The notes under the pieces are model-generated. The model made no database searches, had not been told where the DNA came from, and saw nothing but the letters and a program-made list of their open reading frames with translations. Position numbers and translations under genes: made by a program. Shown here in pieces: positions 18,475 to 27,419 of a stretch of 64,000 nucleotides of DNA. The stretch is from Agromyces sp. Marseille-P2726 (GTDB lineage Bacteria; Actinomycetota; Actinomycetes; Actinomycetales; Microbacteriaceae). The stretch is taken from the NCBI RefSeq assembly GCF_902809835.1, contig NZ_CADDWM010000012.1:124001-188000 (forward strand), read 5' to 3'. The first letter of the stretch is position 1. The number at the start of each line of letters is the position of its first letter.

Positions 18475-19404
18475 TCAGCTGCGCAGCACGACGTTGAGCG
18501 GCTCCTCGCCGTGCAGCATCCGCTCGATCTGCTGTCGCAGCAGGCGCGCCATGCGGGGCATCATGGCGGTGGACGCTCCGCCGACGTGCGGCGAGATGAG
18601 CACGTTGGGCAGCGCGAACAGCGGATGCCCGTCGGGCAGCGGCTCGGGGTCGGTCACGTCGAGGGCGAAGCGCAGCCGACCGGATGCCGCTTCAGCGACG
18701 ATCGCGTCGGTGTCGGCGACCTTGCCCCGAGCGATGTTGACCACGAGGGCTCCGTCGGGCAGCGCGGCGAGGAAGCCGGCGTCGACGAGTCGGGTGGTGG
18801 ATTCGGTGAGCGGAACCCCGATGATCACGATCTCGGCGTCGGGCAGCAGCTGCGGGAGCTCGTCGATGCCGTGGATGCGACCGGCCCGATCGAGGCGGGC
18901 GCGACTCGCGACCCGCGTGACGTCGGCCTCGAAGGATACGAGGCGCTCTTCGATGGCTCGCCCCACGCCGCCGAACCCGACGAGCAGCACCCGGCGGTCG
19001 GCGAGGCTGGCGTGCCGTGCGGGCGCCCAGCGGCCCTGGGATGCGGCGCGCACGAAGTCGGGGATGCCGCGCTGCGAGGCGAGCACCAGGGCGAGCGTGA
19101 GCTCGGCGGTGGAGGTCTCGTGCACGGTCGCCGCGTTGGCGAAGACGTGCCCGGGCGGGAGGGCGCCCGCAACGTCGTCGTAGCCGATCGACTGCGATTG
19201 GATGAGCCGCGTCGTCACCCCTGCGAGGGCGGGCAGGTGCCGCGCCTGGCCCATGTACGGCGGGACGACGATGTCGATGTGGGGTGCCGGCGCTGGGGTC
19301 TCGAGGTTCCAGACCACGACGTCGACGCCGTCGGGTGTGGGGCCGAGGGCGTCGCGCAGGGTCGCGCCGGGCACGGAGATCAGCAGCGGGGCATCCGTCA
19401 TCAT
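18475..19404 (-). CDS. D-isomer-specific 2-hydroxyacid dehydrogenase
   Basis: 309 residues. The NAD-binding core shows RRVLLVGFGGVGRAIEERL (GxGxxG), then SRARL. The catalytic set is Arg in VVNIARGKVADTDAIV, an acidic residue in RFALDVTDPEPLPDGHPL and His in VLISPHVGGAS. A substrate-side motif is NAATVHETSTAELTLAL. These are the hallmarks of the GyaR/SerA superfamily. The length suits a simple reductase without an ACT domain. It could act on glyoxylate, hydroxypyruvate or another 2-keto acid. GAGAGGA precedes the ATG. It is divergent from the membrane protein at 19443. Confidence 0.88.
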   Translation of the reverse strand: MMTDAPLLISVPGATLRDALGPTPDGVDVVVWNLETPAPAPHIDIVVPPYMGQARHLPALAGVTTRLIQSQSIGYDDVAGALPPGHVFANAATVHETSTAELTLALVLASQRGIPDFVRAASQGRWAPARHASLADRRVLLVGFGGVGRAIEERLVSFEADVTRVASRARLDRAGRIHGIDELPQLLPDAEIVIIGVPLTESTTRLVDAGFLAALPDGALVVNIARGKVADTDAIVAEAASGRLRFALDVTDPEPLPDGHPLFALPNVLISPHVGGASTAMMPRMARLLRQQIERMLHGEEPLNVVLRS

Positions 19405-19442
19405 CCGATCCTCTCAGAACGGGTCACTGCTAGCTTTTCGAC

Positions 19443-20015
19443 ATGGAGGACATGCGGGCCGGCGATGCCGTGCCCGAGCGGCGGCCGGCGGCATCCGCTC
19501 GGCATGAGCGTCGTCGGGACTGGGGTGACCGGCAGGCCGCGACGGTGTTGGCGCAGGCGCTGAAGGAGCGCGTCTACGCCACGTTCACCGGGCTCGCGAT
19601 CGTGCTCGTGCTGCGAGCCCACGATCCCACACCGCAGCAGGCGACGTTCTCCCTCGTCATCGGCGTGCTCGGCATCACGGTTGCAGGGTTCGTCGCCGAG
19701 GTGATCGCTCACCTCGCCGCCCACGCATCGCTACCCGACGGTGAGGAGCTCGGCCGGATGTTCCGCGTCGCGAGCGGTGCATTCGCCTCGGTCGGCATTC
19801 CGGTCGTGCTGCTCCTCTGCTCGTGGCCGGGCTGGATCAGTCTCGCGACCGCCCTCGCCGTAGCGACGTGGGTGTACCTCGGCACCCTCGCCCTCATCGG
19901 CTGGGCGGCCGTGCGTCGCACGAAGCTCGTGTGGTGGCAACAGCTGCTCGCGCTCGTCGCCCTCGTCGTGCTCGGCGGCATCGTGATCGTGCTGCAGCTG
20001 CTCGCGCACTCGTGA
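19443..20015 (+). CDS. small integral membrane protein, unknown function
   Basis: 190 residues. A charged N-terminal segment is followed by about four membrane helices (VYATFTGLAIVLVL; FSLVIGVLGITVAGFVAEVI; GAFASVGIPVVLLLC through LATALAVATWVYLGTLALIG; LLALVALVVLGGIVIVLQLL). No family is recognised with certainty. TAGCTT (19431-19436) lies 6 bases before the ATG, fitting a leaderless transcript. It converges with rhaB 9 bases downstream. Confidence 0.75.
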   Translation: MEDMRAGDAVPERRPAASARHERRRDWGDRQAATVLAQALKERVYATFTGLAIVLVLRAHDPTPQQATFSLVIGVLGITVAGFVAEVIAHLAAHASLPDGEELGRMFRVASGAFASVGIPVVLLLCSWPGWISLATALAVATWVYLGTLALIGWAAVRRTKLVWWQQLLALVALVVLGGIVIVLQLLAHS

Positions 20016-20024
20016 TCCGAGCGC

Positions 20025-21464
20025 TCAGCGGCAGCCCGTCGGGTCGTAGCGGGTCGGGGGGAATGCCGAAGCGACGATCGACCGCAGAGACTCCAGGTCG
20101 CCGCCGGCGAAGCCCTGCGCGCGGGCCTGCACGAGCACGTTGCCGATCGCGGTCGCCTCGACCGGTCCGGCGAGCACCGGCAGCCCCGACCGATCGGCCG
20201 TGCGCTGGCAGAGGAGCGCGTTGAGCGCGCCCCCGCCCACGATATGGATCGTCTCGACGTCGACCGTCGAGAGCAGCGACGCGGTGCGGACGGCCTGCGC
20301 GAACGCCTCGGCCAGGCTCTCGATGATGGAACGGGTGAACTCGGCGCGGGTCCCGGGCGCCGCGACCTCGTGCTCGACGCACCACTCCGCGATGCGGCTC
20401 GGAAGGTCGCCCGGAGCGAGGAAGCGCGGGTCGTTGGCATCGAACACCGGCACCGGAGCGGTGACGGATGCGGCGGCAGCGAGCAGTTCGGAAAGGTCGA
20501 TCGGGTCGCCGCTGCGCTCCCACCACCGCACCGACTCCGACAGCAGCCAGAGCCCCATCACGTTGTGCAGGAACCGGACCCGACCGTCGACACCGCCCTC
20601 GTTCGTGAAGTTCGCGTCGCGCGCGGCATCCGACGTCACCGGATGCCCCAGCTCCACGCCGACGAGGCCCCACGTGCCGCATGAGATGTACGCGGCCGAC
20701 TCGGCGCGCATCGGCACGGCGACGACCGCGGATGCGGTGTCGTGGGATCCGACCGCCACGAGCTCGATGCCCGACGGGGCCGCGAGGTCCGCGGCGATGC
20801 CGGCGCGGAGCCCGCCGACCGTCTCGCCGGGGCTGACGAGCGGCTCGAAGAGGGAGGCGCTGAAGCCGAGCCGCTCGATGAGGTCGTCGTCCCATTCGCG
20901 CGATTCCACGCCGAGGAGCCCGGTGGTGGATGCGTTCGTGCGCTCCGTCAGCCGCGCCCCCGAGAGCTGGAACGCGATGGCGTCGGGCACGAGCAGGAGG
21001 GAATCCGCGGCGTCGAGGCATCCGCTCGGGGATTCCTGCTCGGCGGCGAGCTGGTAGAGCGTGTTGAACGGGAGGAACTGCAGGCCGTTTCGGTGATACA
21101 GCTCGGCGAACGGAACCGTCCGATGCACGCGGTCGACGCCCGTCGCCGTGCGCTCGTCACGGTAGTGGAAGGGCTCGCCGAGCACGCGGTCGCCTCGCAG
21201 GAGGACGTAGTCGACGGCCCACGAGTCGACGCCGATCGATGCGACGGTCGGCGCGCGGCGGACGGCATCGGCGAGTCCGTTCAGCACGTCGCGGAAGAGG
21301 CCCGTGAGGTCCCAGTGCAGGCCGGAGGCGAGGCGCACCGGCCCGTTCGGGAAGCGGGCGACGGGCTCGAGTTCGAGGGAGCCCGTCCGGCCGTCGACGT
21401 GGCCGAGGATCACCCGCCCGCTCGTCGCGCCGAGGTCGACCGCGGCGACAGCCCCGCCGCTCAT
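20025..21464 (-). CDS. rhaB: rhamnulokinase
   Basis: A 479-residue FGGY carbohydrate kinase that phosphorylates L-rhamnulose to rhamnulose 1-phosphate. N-terminal motif VAAVDLGATSGRVILGHVDG; substrate-side ASIGVDSWAVDYVLL; LYHRNGLQFLPFNTLYQL, which is typical of RhaB; the catalytic Asp region VAVGSHDTASAVVAVP; and the ATP site IHIVGGGALNALLCQRTADR. Family-typical length. It is the last gene of the rhamnose operon, 115 bases after rhaD, separated by an inverted repeat. It ends 9 bases from the convergent membrane protein gene, so the operon ends here. Confidence 0.93.
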   Translation of the reverse strand: MSGGAVAAVDLGATSGRVILGHVDGRTGSLELEPVARFPNGPVRLASGLHWDLTGLFRDVLNGLADAVRRAPTVASIGVDSWAVDYVLLRGDRVLGEPFHYRDERTATGVDRVHRTVPFAELYHRNGLQFLPFNTLYQLAAEQESPSGCLDAADSLLLVPDAIAFQLSGARLTERTNASTTGLLGVESREWDDDLIERLGFSASLFEPLVSPGETVGGLRAGIAADLAAPSGIELVAVGSHDTASAVVAVPMRAESAAYISCGTWGLVGVELGHPVTSDAARDANFTNEGGVDGRVRFLHNVMGLWLLSESVRWWERSGDPIDLSELLAAAASVTAPVPVFDANDPRFLAPGDLPSRIAEWCVEHEVAAPGTRAEFTRSIIESLAEAFAQAVRTASLLSTVDVETIHIVGGGALNALLCQRTADRSGLPVLAGPVEATAIGNVLVQARAQGFAGGDLESLRSIVASAFPPTRYDPTGCR

Positions 21465-21501
21465 CGGAGGACCTCGGTCGTCGAGGAGCGCCGCCGGAGG
21501 C

Positions 21502-21542
21502 GACGCGTATCGAGACGGGGTGCCATGGTCTCGATACGCGTC
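21502..21542. repeat. perfect 15-base inverted repeat in the rhaD-rhaB gap
   Basis: Arms GACGCGTATCGAGAC (21502-21516) and GTCTCGATACGCGTC (21528-21542) flank an 11-base loop. The element sits inside a longer GC-rich segment containing GGCGCTACTCGACCACC. Its position between two genes of one operon, and its sequence style, suggest a dispersed intergenic repeat or an mRNA processing/attenuation hairpin reducing rhaB expression. There is no T tract, so a classical terminator is unlikely. Confidence 0.7.
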
Positions 21543-21579
21543 CGGCTGCGCCGGGCGCTACTCGACCACCGGGAGGCGG

Positions 21580-23616
21580 TCATCGCAGGAAGGCTGCGGC
21601 GACGCCCGCGTCGACCGGGACGTGCAGCCCGGTGGTGTGGCTGAGCTCGGGGCCGGTGAGCACGAACACCGCGTTCGCGACGTTCTCGGGCAGCACCTCG
21701 CGTTTCAGGATGGTGCGCTGCGCGTAGAACTCACCCAGGTCCTCCTCGGGGATCCCATACGTCTTCGCCCGATTCGCGCCCCAGCCCGACGCGAAGATGC
21801 CGGAGCCGCGCACCACGCCGTCGGGGTTGATGCCGTTGACCTTGATGCCGTATTCCCCGAGCTCGACCGCGAGCAGCCGCACCTGGTGCGCCTGGTCGGC
21901 CTTCGTCGCCGAGTACGCGATGTTGTTCGGGCCGGCGAACAGCGAGTTCTTCGACGCGATGTACACGATGTCGCCGCCGAGGCCCTGCTCGATGAGCACC
22001 TTCGCCGCGGCCTTCGACACGAGGAACGAGCCCTTCGCCATGACGTCGTGCTGCAGATCCCAGTCGGCCTCGGTGGTCTCGAGCAGCGGCTTCGACAGCG
22101 AGAGGCCCGCGTTGTTCACCACGAGGTCGAGGCCGCCGAAGGCGAGCACCGCGTCGTCGATCGCGCGCTGGACTGCTCCGGCATCCGTCACGTCCGCCTG
22201 GACCCCGATCGCGACATCCGCGGTTCCGAGCTCGGCAGCGGCGGCCTGGGCCTTCTCGAGGTCGAGGTCGGCGATGACGACGCAGGCGCCCTCCGCGGCG
22301 AGGCGGGTGGCGATGGCCTTGCCGATGCCGGATGCCGCGCCGGTCACGAGGCTCACACGGGTTGCGTGCGTCTTGGGCTTCGGCATGCGCTGGAGCTTGG
22401 CCTCCTCGAGTGCCCAGTACTCGATGCGGAACTTCTCCTCGTCGGAGATCGGCGCGTACGTCGACAGCGCCTCGGCGCCGCGCATCACGTTGATCGCGTT
22501 CACGTAGAACTCACCGGCGACGCGCGCGGTCTGCTTGTTCTGGCCGAACGAGAACATGCCCACGCCGGGCACGAGCACGATCGCCGGGTCGGCGCCGCGG
22601 ATCGCGGGAGAGTCGGGCGTCGCGTGCGCGTCGTAGTATGCCCGGTAGTCGGCGCGGTACTGCGCGTGCAGCTCCTTCAGGCGCGCGATGGAGTCCTCGA
22701 CACTTGCGGAAGCGGGGAGGTCGAGCACGAGCGGCTTCACCTTCGTGCGCAGGAAGTGATCGGGGCAGCTCGTGCCGAGCGCGGCGAGCGGCTGCAGCTT
22801 CTCACGGCTCAGGAACTCCAGCACCACGTCGGCGTCGGTGAAGTGCCCGACCTGCGGCTTGTCGTACGACGCGAGCCCGCGGATGGTCGGCGCGAGCGCG
22901 GCCACCTTGGCCCGGCGCTCGGCTTCGGGCAGCGGCTCGTGACCCGGCACGACGGCCCCGAACGGGTCGGCCTTGCCATGCTCGGCGATGTACGCCGCGG
23001 CGGTGTCGATGATCCAGAGGGAGTTCTTCTCGGACTCCTCCGACGTGTCGCCCCACGCGGTGATGCCGTGGCCGCCGAGGATGCAGCCGATCGCCTGCGG
23101 GTTCCGCGCCTTGATCTCGGCGATGTCGAGGCCGAGCTGGAAGCCGGGGCGGCGCCACGGAACCCAGACGACCTCGTCGCCGAAGATCTTCCGCGTGAGC
23201 TCCTCCCCGTCGGCGGACGTCGCGATCGCGATGCCCGAGTCGGGGTGCAGGTGGTCGACGTGCGCCGCGTCGACGAGGCCGTGCATGGCGGTGTCGATCG
23301 ACGGCGCCGCGCCGCCCTTGCCGTGCAGCGTGTAATCGAACGCGGCGACCATCTCATCCTCGCGATCGACCCCGGGATAGACCTTCACGAGGTCGCGCAG
23401 CCGGTCGAGGCGCAGCACCGCGAGCCCCTGCTCGGTGAGCGTGCCGAGGTCGCCTCCCGAGCCCTTCACCCACAGCAGCTCGACGGGCTGGCCCGTGACG
23501 GGGTCGACGTCGGTGCCCTTCGCCGACGTGTTGCCGCCGGCGTAGTTCGTGTTCCTGGGGTCGGCGCCGAGGCGGTTCGACCGCGCGATGAGGTCGGCGG
23601 CTGCCTGGTTCGTCAT
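21580..23616 (-). CDS. rhaD: bifunctional rhamnulose-1-phosphate aldolase / short-chain dehydrogenase
   Basis: 678 residues with two domains. The first (about 1-395) is a class II aldolase with the zinc-site motif HVDHLHPDSGIAIA and CILGGHGITAWGDT; it cleaves rhamnulose 1-phosphate to dihydroxyacetone phosphate and L-lactaldehyde. The second (about 415-678) is an SDR with SLVTGAASGIGKAIATRLA, LVVNNAGLSLSKP and the YxxxK site in IAYSATKADQ; it oxidises or reduces lactaldehyde. This is the RhaEW (YuxG)-type fusion. It starts one base after the rhaI stop (TGAGATG), so translation is coupled. Confidence 0.93.
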   Translation of the reverse strand: MTNQAAADLIARSNRLGADPRNTNYAGGNTSAKGTDVDPVTGQPVELLWVKGSGGDLGTLTEQGLAVLRLDRLRDLVKVYPGVDREDEMVAAFDYTLHGKGGAAPSIDTAMHGLVDAAHVDHLHPDSGIAIATSADGEELTRKIFGDEVVWVPWRRPGFQLGLDIAEIKARNPQAIGCILGGHGITAWGDTSEESEKNSLWIIDTAAAYIAEHGKADPFGAVVPGHEPLPEAERRAKVAALAPTIRGLASYDKPQVGHFTDADVVLEFLSREKLQPLAALGTSCPDHFLRTKVKPLVLDLPASASVEDSIARLKELHAQYRADYRAYYDAHATPDSPAIRGADPAIVLVPGVGMFSFGQNKQTARVAGEFYVNAINVMRGAEALSTYAPISDEEKFRIEYWALEEAKLQRMPKPKTHATRVSLVTGAASGIGKAIATRLAAEGACVVIADLDLEKAQAAAAELGTADVAIGVQADVTDAGAVQRAIDDAVLAFGGLDLVVNNAGLSLSKPLLETTEADWDLQHDVMAKGSFLVSKAAAKVLIEQGLGGDIVYIASKNSLFAGPNNIAYSATKADQAHQVRLLAVELGEYGIKVNGINPDGVVRGSGIFASGWGANRAKTYGIPEEDLGEFYAQRTILKREVLPENVANAVFVLTGPELSHTTGLHVPVDAGVAAAFLR

Positions 23617-23617
23617 C

Positions 23618-24784
23618 TCACGCCCCCCAACTCGCCTGCACGCCGCCGACGCGTTCCTCGACGATGCGCTGCAGGTAGCCGGATGCCGCGAACGCGGCCA
23701 TCGGGTCGGCGGGCAGGCCGCGCGACTCGCGCCACTCGGCGAGGGCGGGCCGCACGTCGGTGTAGAAGGCGTCCATGAAGATGCGGTTGGCCTCGAGCAC
23801 GTCGCCCGAGACCTGCGCAGCACGCAGCGCAGCCGTGTCGACGAGCAGCGCCCGTGCGGTCATCTCCTGCACGTTGAGCACCGAGCGGATCTGGCCCGGG
23901 ATCTTGTCCTCGACGTTGTGGCACTGGTCGAGCATGAATGCCACGTCGGGGTGGTTGAAGCCGCCGCCTCGGATCACCTCGAAGATGATGCGGAACAGCT
24001 GGAAGGGGTCGGCCGCCCCGACGATGAGGTCGTCGTCGGCGTAGAACCGCGAGTTGAAGTCGAACGAGCCGAGCTTGCCGAGGCGCAGCAGCTGCATGAC
24101 GATGAACTCGATGTTGGTGCCGGGCGCGTGGTGGCCCGTGTCGAGGCAGACCATGGCCTTGTCGCCGAGCGCGGCGACCTGGGCGTAGCTCGTGCCCCAG
24201 TCGGGCACGTCGGTGTGGTAGAACGCCGGCTCGAAGAGCTTGTACTCGAGCACGAGGCGCTGGTCGTCGCCGAGGCGCGCGTAGATCGCCTGCAGCGACT
24301 CGTGAAGCCGGTCCTGCCTGCCGCGCAGGTCGGCCTGGCCGGGGTAGTTCGACCCCTCGGCGAGCCAGATCTTGAGGTCGCGGCTGCCGGTCGCATGCAT
24401 GATGTCGATGCACTCGAAGTGGTGGTCGATGGCCTTCTGCCGCACGGCCGCGTCTTCGTGCGTGAGGGCGCCGAACTTGTAGTCGTCGTCCTGGAAGGTG
24501 TTCGAGTTGATGGTGCCGAGGGCGACGCCGTGGTCCTCCGCGTGCTTCCGGAGGTCGTCGTACGAGTCGACCCGGTCCCACGGGATGTGCAGGGCGACGG
24601 TCGGCGCGAGCGCCGTGAACCGGTGGACCAGCGCGGCATCCGCGATCTTCTCGTAGGGATCGCGCGGCGTGCCCGGCGTCGCGAAGACCTTGAACCGGGT
24701 GCCCGAGTTGCCGAATGCCCAGGACGGCAGCTCGATGGACTGCAGCTCGAGCTGGGCGAGCACATCGCCCGGGAGGTTCGTCAT
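23618..24784 (-). CDS. rhaI: L-rhamnose isomerase, RhaI type
   Basis: A 388-residue TIM-barrel metal-dependent isomerase converting L-rhamnose to L-rhamnulose. Typical segments are LHIPWDRVDSYDDLRKHAED, GTINSNTFQDDDYKFGAL, IWLAEGSNYPGQADLRGR, VLEYKLFEPAFYHTDVPDWG, VCLDTGHHAPGTNIEFIV and DFNSRFYADDDLIVG, which include the Glu, Asp and His metal ligands. It belongs to the Pseudomonas/Rhizobium type rather than E. coli RhaA. The ATG at 24784 has AGGAAG 7 bases upstream, preferred over a Shine-Dalgarno-less upstream ATG. It lies between the mutarotase and aldolase genes. Confidence 0.93.
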   Translation of the reverse strand: MTNLPGDVLAQLELQSIELPSWAFGNSGTRFKVFATPGTPRDPYEKIADAALVHRFTALAPTVALHIPWDRVDSYDDLRKHAEDHGVALGTINSNTFQDDDYKFGALTHEDAAVRQKAIDHHFECIDIMHATGSRDLKIWLAEGSNYPGQADLRGRQDRLHESLQAIYARLGDDQRLVLEYKLFEPAFYHTDVPDWGTSYAQVAALGDKAMVCLDTGHHAPGTNIEFIVMQLLRLGKLGSFDFNSRFYADDDLIVGAADPFQLFRIIFEVIRGGGFNHPDVAFMLDQCHNVEDKIPGQIRSVLNVQEMTARALLVDTAALRAAQVSGDVLEANRIFMDAFYTDVRPALAEWRESRGLPADPMAAFAASGYLQRIVEERVGGVQASWGA

Positions 24785-24814
24785 GGTGGTTCTTCCTGTC
24801 ATTGCGGTGGGTCG

Positions 24815-25162
24815 TCAGCGCTCGTCGGCGAGCCGCGCGAGCTGGTCTTCGAGGTGGAACACCTCGGTGAGTCGGAGGGCATCCTGGTCGGCGCGGCCGT
24901 CGAGGGCGACGAAGAACCCGGCCATCTCGCGCTCCCAGGCGGTGGTGCGGGCATCCTTCTCGAGCGCCCGCTGCGACGCCTGGTCGTCATCGGTCTCGTA
25001 GTACCCGATGAGCAGGCCGTCCTCACGGAGGAACAGCGAGTAATTGCTCCGACCGGATGCCTCGATCGCGGCCAGCATCGACGGCCACACGGCTTCGTGG
25101 CGGGCCCGGTACTCGTCGAGGCGCTCGGGCTTCACCTGCAACTGGAAGCACACTCGCTCCAT
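24815..25162 (-). CDS. rhaM: L-rhamnose mutarotase
   Basis: A 115-residue RhaM (RhaU/YiiL)-family enzyme interconverting rhamnose anomers. Motifs: VCFQLQVKPERLDEYRARHE with the catalytic His, VWPSMLAAIEASGRSNYSLF, and the closing LTEVFHLED. AAGGAGG precedes the ATG. It is the first catabolic gene after the strong hairpin that follows rhaS, and 30 bases upstream of rhaI. Confidence 0.93.
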   Translation of the reverse strand: MERVCFQLQVKPERLDEYRARHEAVWPSMLAAIEASGRSNYSLFLREDGLLIGYYETDDDQASQRALEKDARTTAWEREMAGFFVALDGRADQDALRLTEVFHLEDQLARLADER

Positions 25163-25220
25163 CGGGGTCCTCCTTCGTCGTTCCCGAGGCCGGGACGGGT
25201 TCGGTTCGGTCGGCGGTGAT

Positions 25221-25255
25221 CGGGCCCGGCCGGCGGCGTTCTCCGGCCGGGCCCG
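25221..25255 (-). terminator. 13-base-pair GC hairpin after rhaS (attenuator)
   Basis: CGGGCCCGGCCGG (25221-25233) pairs perfectly with CCGGCCGGGCCCG (25243-25255) across a 9-base loop. It begins 6 bases beyond the rhaS stop on the minus strand. It should stabilise the transporter mRNA 3' end and reduce read-through, giving more binding protein than enzymes. There is no T tract, so it is probably a partial terminator or processing barrier. Confidence 0.7.
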
Positions 25256-25261
25256 TGGCGA

Positions 25262-26299
25262 CTAGAAGTCGAAGTCGCCGATGTTCTCCGCGTCGAACAC
25301 GAACGGGTCGCCGAGCAGCACGACGCCGTCCGCTCCGACCTCGTAGTCGCCGAGCTTGCCGGCCGAGAAGGTGTCGCCCTCCTCGCCGGTGATCTCGCCC
25401 TCGATGAGCGCCTTGGCCGCATAGGCGGTGAGGTAGCCGAGGTCGGCCGGGTTCCACAGCGCGAACGCCGTGACCGTGCCGTCTTCCACGAACTCGCGCA
25501 TCTGGTTCGGCGTGCCGAGGCCCGTCAGTGCGACGGTGCCCTTGAACGCCGACGTCGAGAGGTAGCGGGCCGCGGCGGCGATCCCGACCGTCGTCGGCGA
25601 GATGATGCCCTTGAGGTTGGGGTGCGTCTGCAGCAGCGCCGCCGTCTTGTCGAACGACGTCTGGTCGTCGTCGTCGCCGTAGACCGTCTCGACCAGCGTG
25701 ATGTCGGGGTAGTCCGAGGCGAGGTACTCCTCCATTCGCTCGATCCACGCGTTCTGGTTGGTCGCGTTCGCCGAGGCCGAGAGGATCGCGATCTCGCCCG
25801 CGCCGCCGATCTGCTCGGCGATCAGGTCGACCTGCACCTTGGCGATGCCCTCGGCGTCGGCCTGGTTGATGAAGAGGTCACGGCAGTCGGGGTTGGTGTC
25901 CGAGTCGAAGGTCACGACCTTCACCCCTGCGTCGCGGGCCTCGTTGAGCGCGTCGCAGATCGCCTGGGGGTCGTTCGCCGATACCGCCAGAGCGCCCACG
26001 CCCTGCTGGGTCGCGGTGTTGATGTAGCTGACCTGCGCGTCGGGGCTCGCCTCGGCGGGCCCGACTTCGGCGAAGGTTCCCTCGAACTCGTCGATCGCCT
26101 CCTGGGCGCCGTCGGAGGACGTGTCGAAGTACGGGTTGCCGAGGTTCTTCGGCACGAACGTGATCGACAGGTCGCCGCCGCCCTCGCCGCCACCCTCGGT
26201 GCCGCCGGTGCCCGAATCGACGGCGCAGCCGGTGGCCAGGAGTGCAACGCTCACCGCGAGCGCGGTGAGGGCACCGGCGCGGTGCTTCTTGTAGGACAT
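25262..26299 (-). CDS. rhaS: rhamnose ABC transporter substrate-binding lipoprotein
   Basis: A 345-residue periplasmic-binding-protein family 1 member. The lipoprotein signal ends LLATGC (Cys25), then a Gly/Ser-rich tether. The sugar-binding body starts ITFVPKNLGNPYFDTSSDGA and contains GVGALAVSANDPQAICDALN, VVTFDSDTNPDCRDLFIN and NLKGIISPTTVGIAAAARYL. These match RhaS-type rhamnose receptors. GAAGGGA precedes the ATG. It is the fourth transporter gene and lies directly upstream of the GC hairpin. Confidence 0.92.
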   Translation of the reverse strand: MSYKKHRAGALTALAVSVALLATGCAVDSGTGGTEGGGEGGGDLSITFVPKNLGNPYFDTSSDGAQEAIDEFEGTFAEVGPAEASPDAQVSYINTATQQGVGALAVSANDPQAICDALNEARDAGVKVVTFDSDTNPDCRDLFINQADAEGIAKVQVDLIAEQIGGAGEIAILSASANATNQNAWIERMEEYLASDYPDITLVETVYGDDDDQTSFDKTAALLQTHPNLKGIISPTTVGIAAAARYLSTSAFKGTVALTGLGTPNQMREFVEDGTVTAFALWNPADLGYLTAYAAKALIEGEITGEEGDTFSAGKLGDYEVGADGVVLLGDPFVFDAENIGDFDF

Positions 26300-26363
26300 C
26301 TGTGTTCTTCCCTTCATCGGATGGGGTCGATGAGTGATTTCATCGACGCGTCGCGCGGCCCGG

Positions 26364-27419
26364 TCAGCCTGCTGTGGAAGCCTCGACGCGCGGCGTTCTC
26401 CCTGGCGACCTCCGGCGCTTGCGCAGCCAGGCCAGGAAGCTTGATGCCACCACCGACAGCACGAGAAGCACGCCGGTGATGATGTTGATGACGTCGGAGG
26501 TGACGTTCGCGAGGCGCAGCGCGCTCGCGAGCACCCCGATGAGCAGCACGCCCGCGATGACGCCGTGGATCGCCCCGCGTCCACCGAAGATCGACACCCC
26601 TCCGAGCAGCACCGCGGCGATCACCTGCAACTCGAGCCCGGTCGCGTTGTCGCCGCGCGCGCTGCCGTATCGGAGGGTGTAGTAGATGCCGGCCAGGGCG
26701 GACACCGTGCCGGTGAGCACGAAGAGGATGAACTTCGTGCGCTCCACCCTGACTCCCGAGAAGCGGGCCGCCTCGCTCGAGAGCCCGATCGAGTAGATGC
26801 CGCGCCCGAACGGCGTGAAGTGCAGCAGGACCGTGAACACGACGAGGAGCACGAGGAACAGGAAGAGCACCACGGGGATGTTCGTGTTGCCGACCCGGGC
26901 CTTCGCCAGATCGGTCCAGAACTCGGGGAAGTCGGTCACGGCGGTCGTGCCCAGCAGCCCCACCGCCAGGCCGCGGGAGAGGGCGAGGGGACCGATCGTC
27001 ACCGCGAGCGACGGGAGCCCGACGACGGGGACGAGGAATCCGTTCACCGCGCCGCCGATCGCACCGACGAGGATCGCCACGATGGCGGCGACCTCGAACG
27101 GGAGGCCCGCCTGGGTGAGCACGCCGGTCAGCACGCTGGCGAGTCCCGCCATGCTGGCGACCGACAGGTCGATCTCGCCCGTGATGATCACGAGCGTCAT
27201 GGGGAGCGCGATGAGCAGGATCGGCATGACATCGAGCAGGAGGAACGTGAGGGTGATCGGCTGGCCGAATCCCCTGACGGTCAGCGATGCGACGATGGTC
27301 ACGATCACGAGCAGGGCGATGATCGCCATCTCGCGGGTGAGCAGGATCCGTTGCCACAGGGGGCGGTCGAAGTCCCGGTAGGTGCGCACGGTGGCGGTGT
27401 CGGTGGTGGTCGCGGTCAT
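26364..27419 (-). CDS. rhaQ: rhamnose ABC transporter permease 2
   Basis: 351 residues with about 8-10 membrane helices of the RbsC/BPD_transp_2 family. Signature segments: LPMTLVIITGEIDLSVASMAG, LPSLAVTIGPLALSRGLAVG, YSIGLSSEAARFSGVRVERT (the ATPase-contacting loop) and VIAAVLLGGVSIFGGRGAIHG. The C-terminus is basic and cytoplasmic. The start ATG overlaps the rhaP stop by 4 bases (ATGA at 27416-27419), so translation is coupled. A 64-base gap precedes rhaS. Confidence 0.92.
   Translation of the reverse strand: MTATTTDTATVRTYRDFDRPLWQRILLTREMAIIALLVIVTIVASLTVRGFGQPITLTFLLLDVMPILLIALPMTLVIITGEIDLSVASMAGLASVLTGVLTQAGLPFEVAAIVAILVGAIGGAVNGFLVPVVGLPSLAVTIGPLALSRGLAVGLLGTTAVTDFPEFWTDLAKARVGNTNIPVVLFLFLVLLVVFTVLLHFTPFGRGIYSIGLSSEAARFSGVRVERTKFILFVLTGTVSALAGIYYTLRYGSARGDNATGLELQVIAAVLLGGVSIFGGRGAIHGVIAGVLLIGVLASALRLANVTSDVINIITGVLLVLSVVASSFLAWLRKRRRSPGRTPRVEASTAG

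Noticed and set aside
21304..23778. 824-codon plus-strand frame opposite the rhaD fusion
   Set aside because: Antisense of a clear aldolase-dehydrogenase; no start signal and low-complexity composition.
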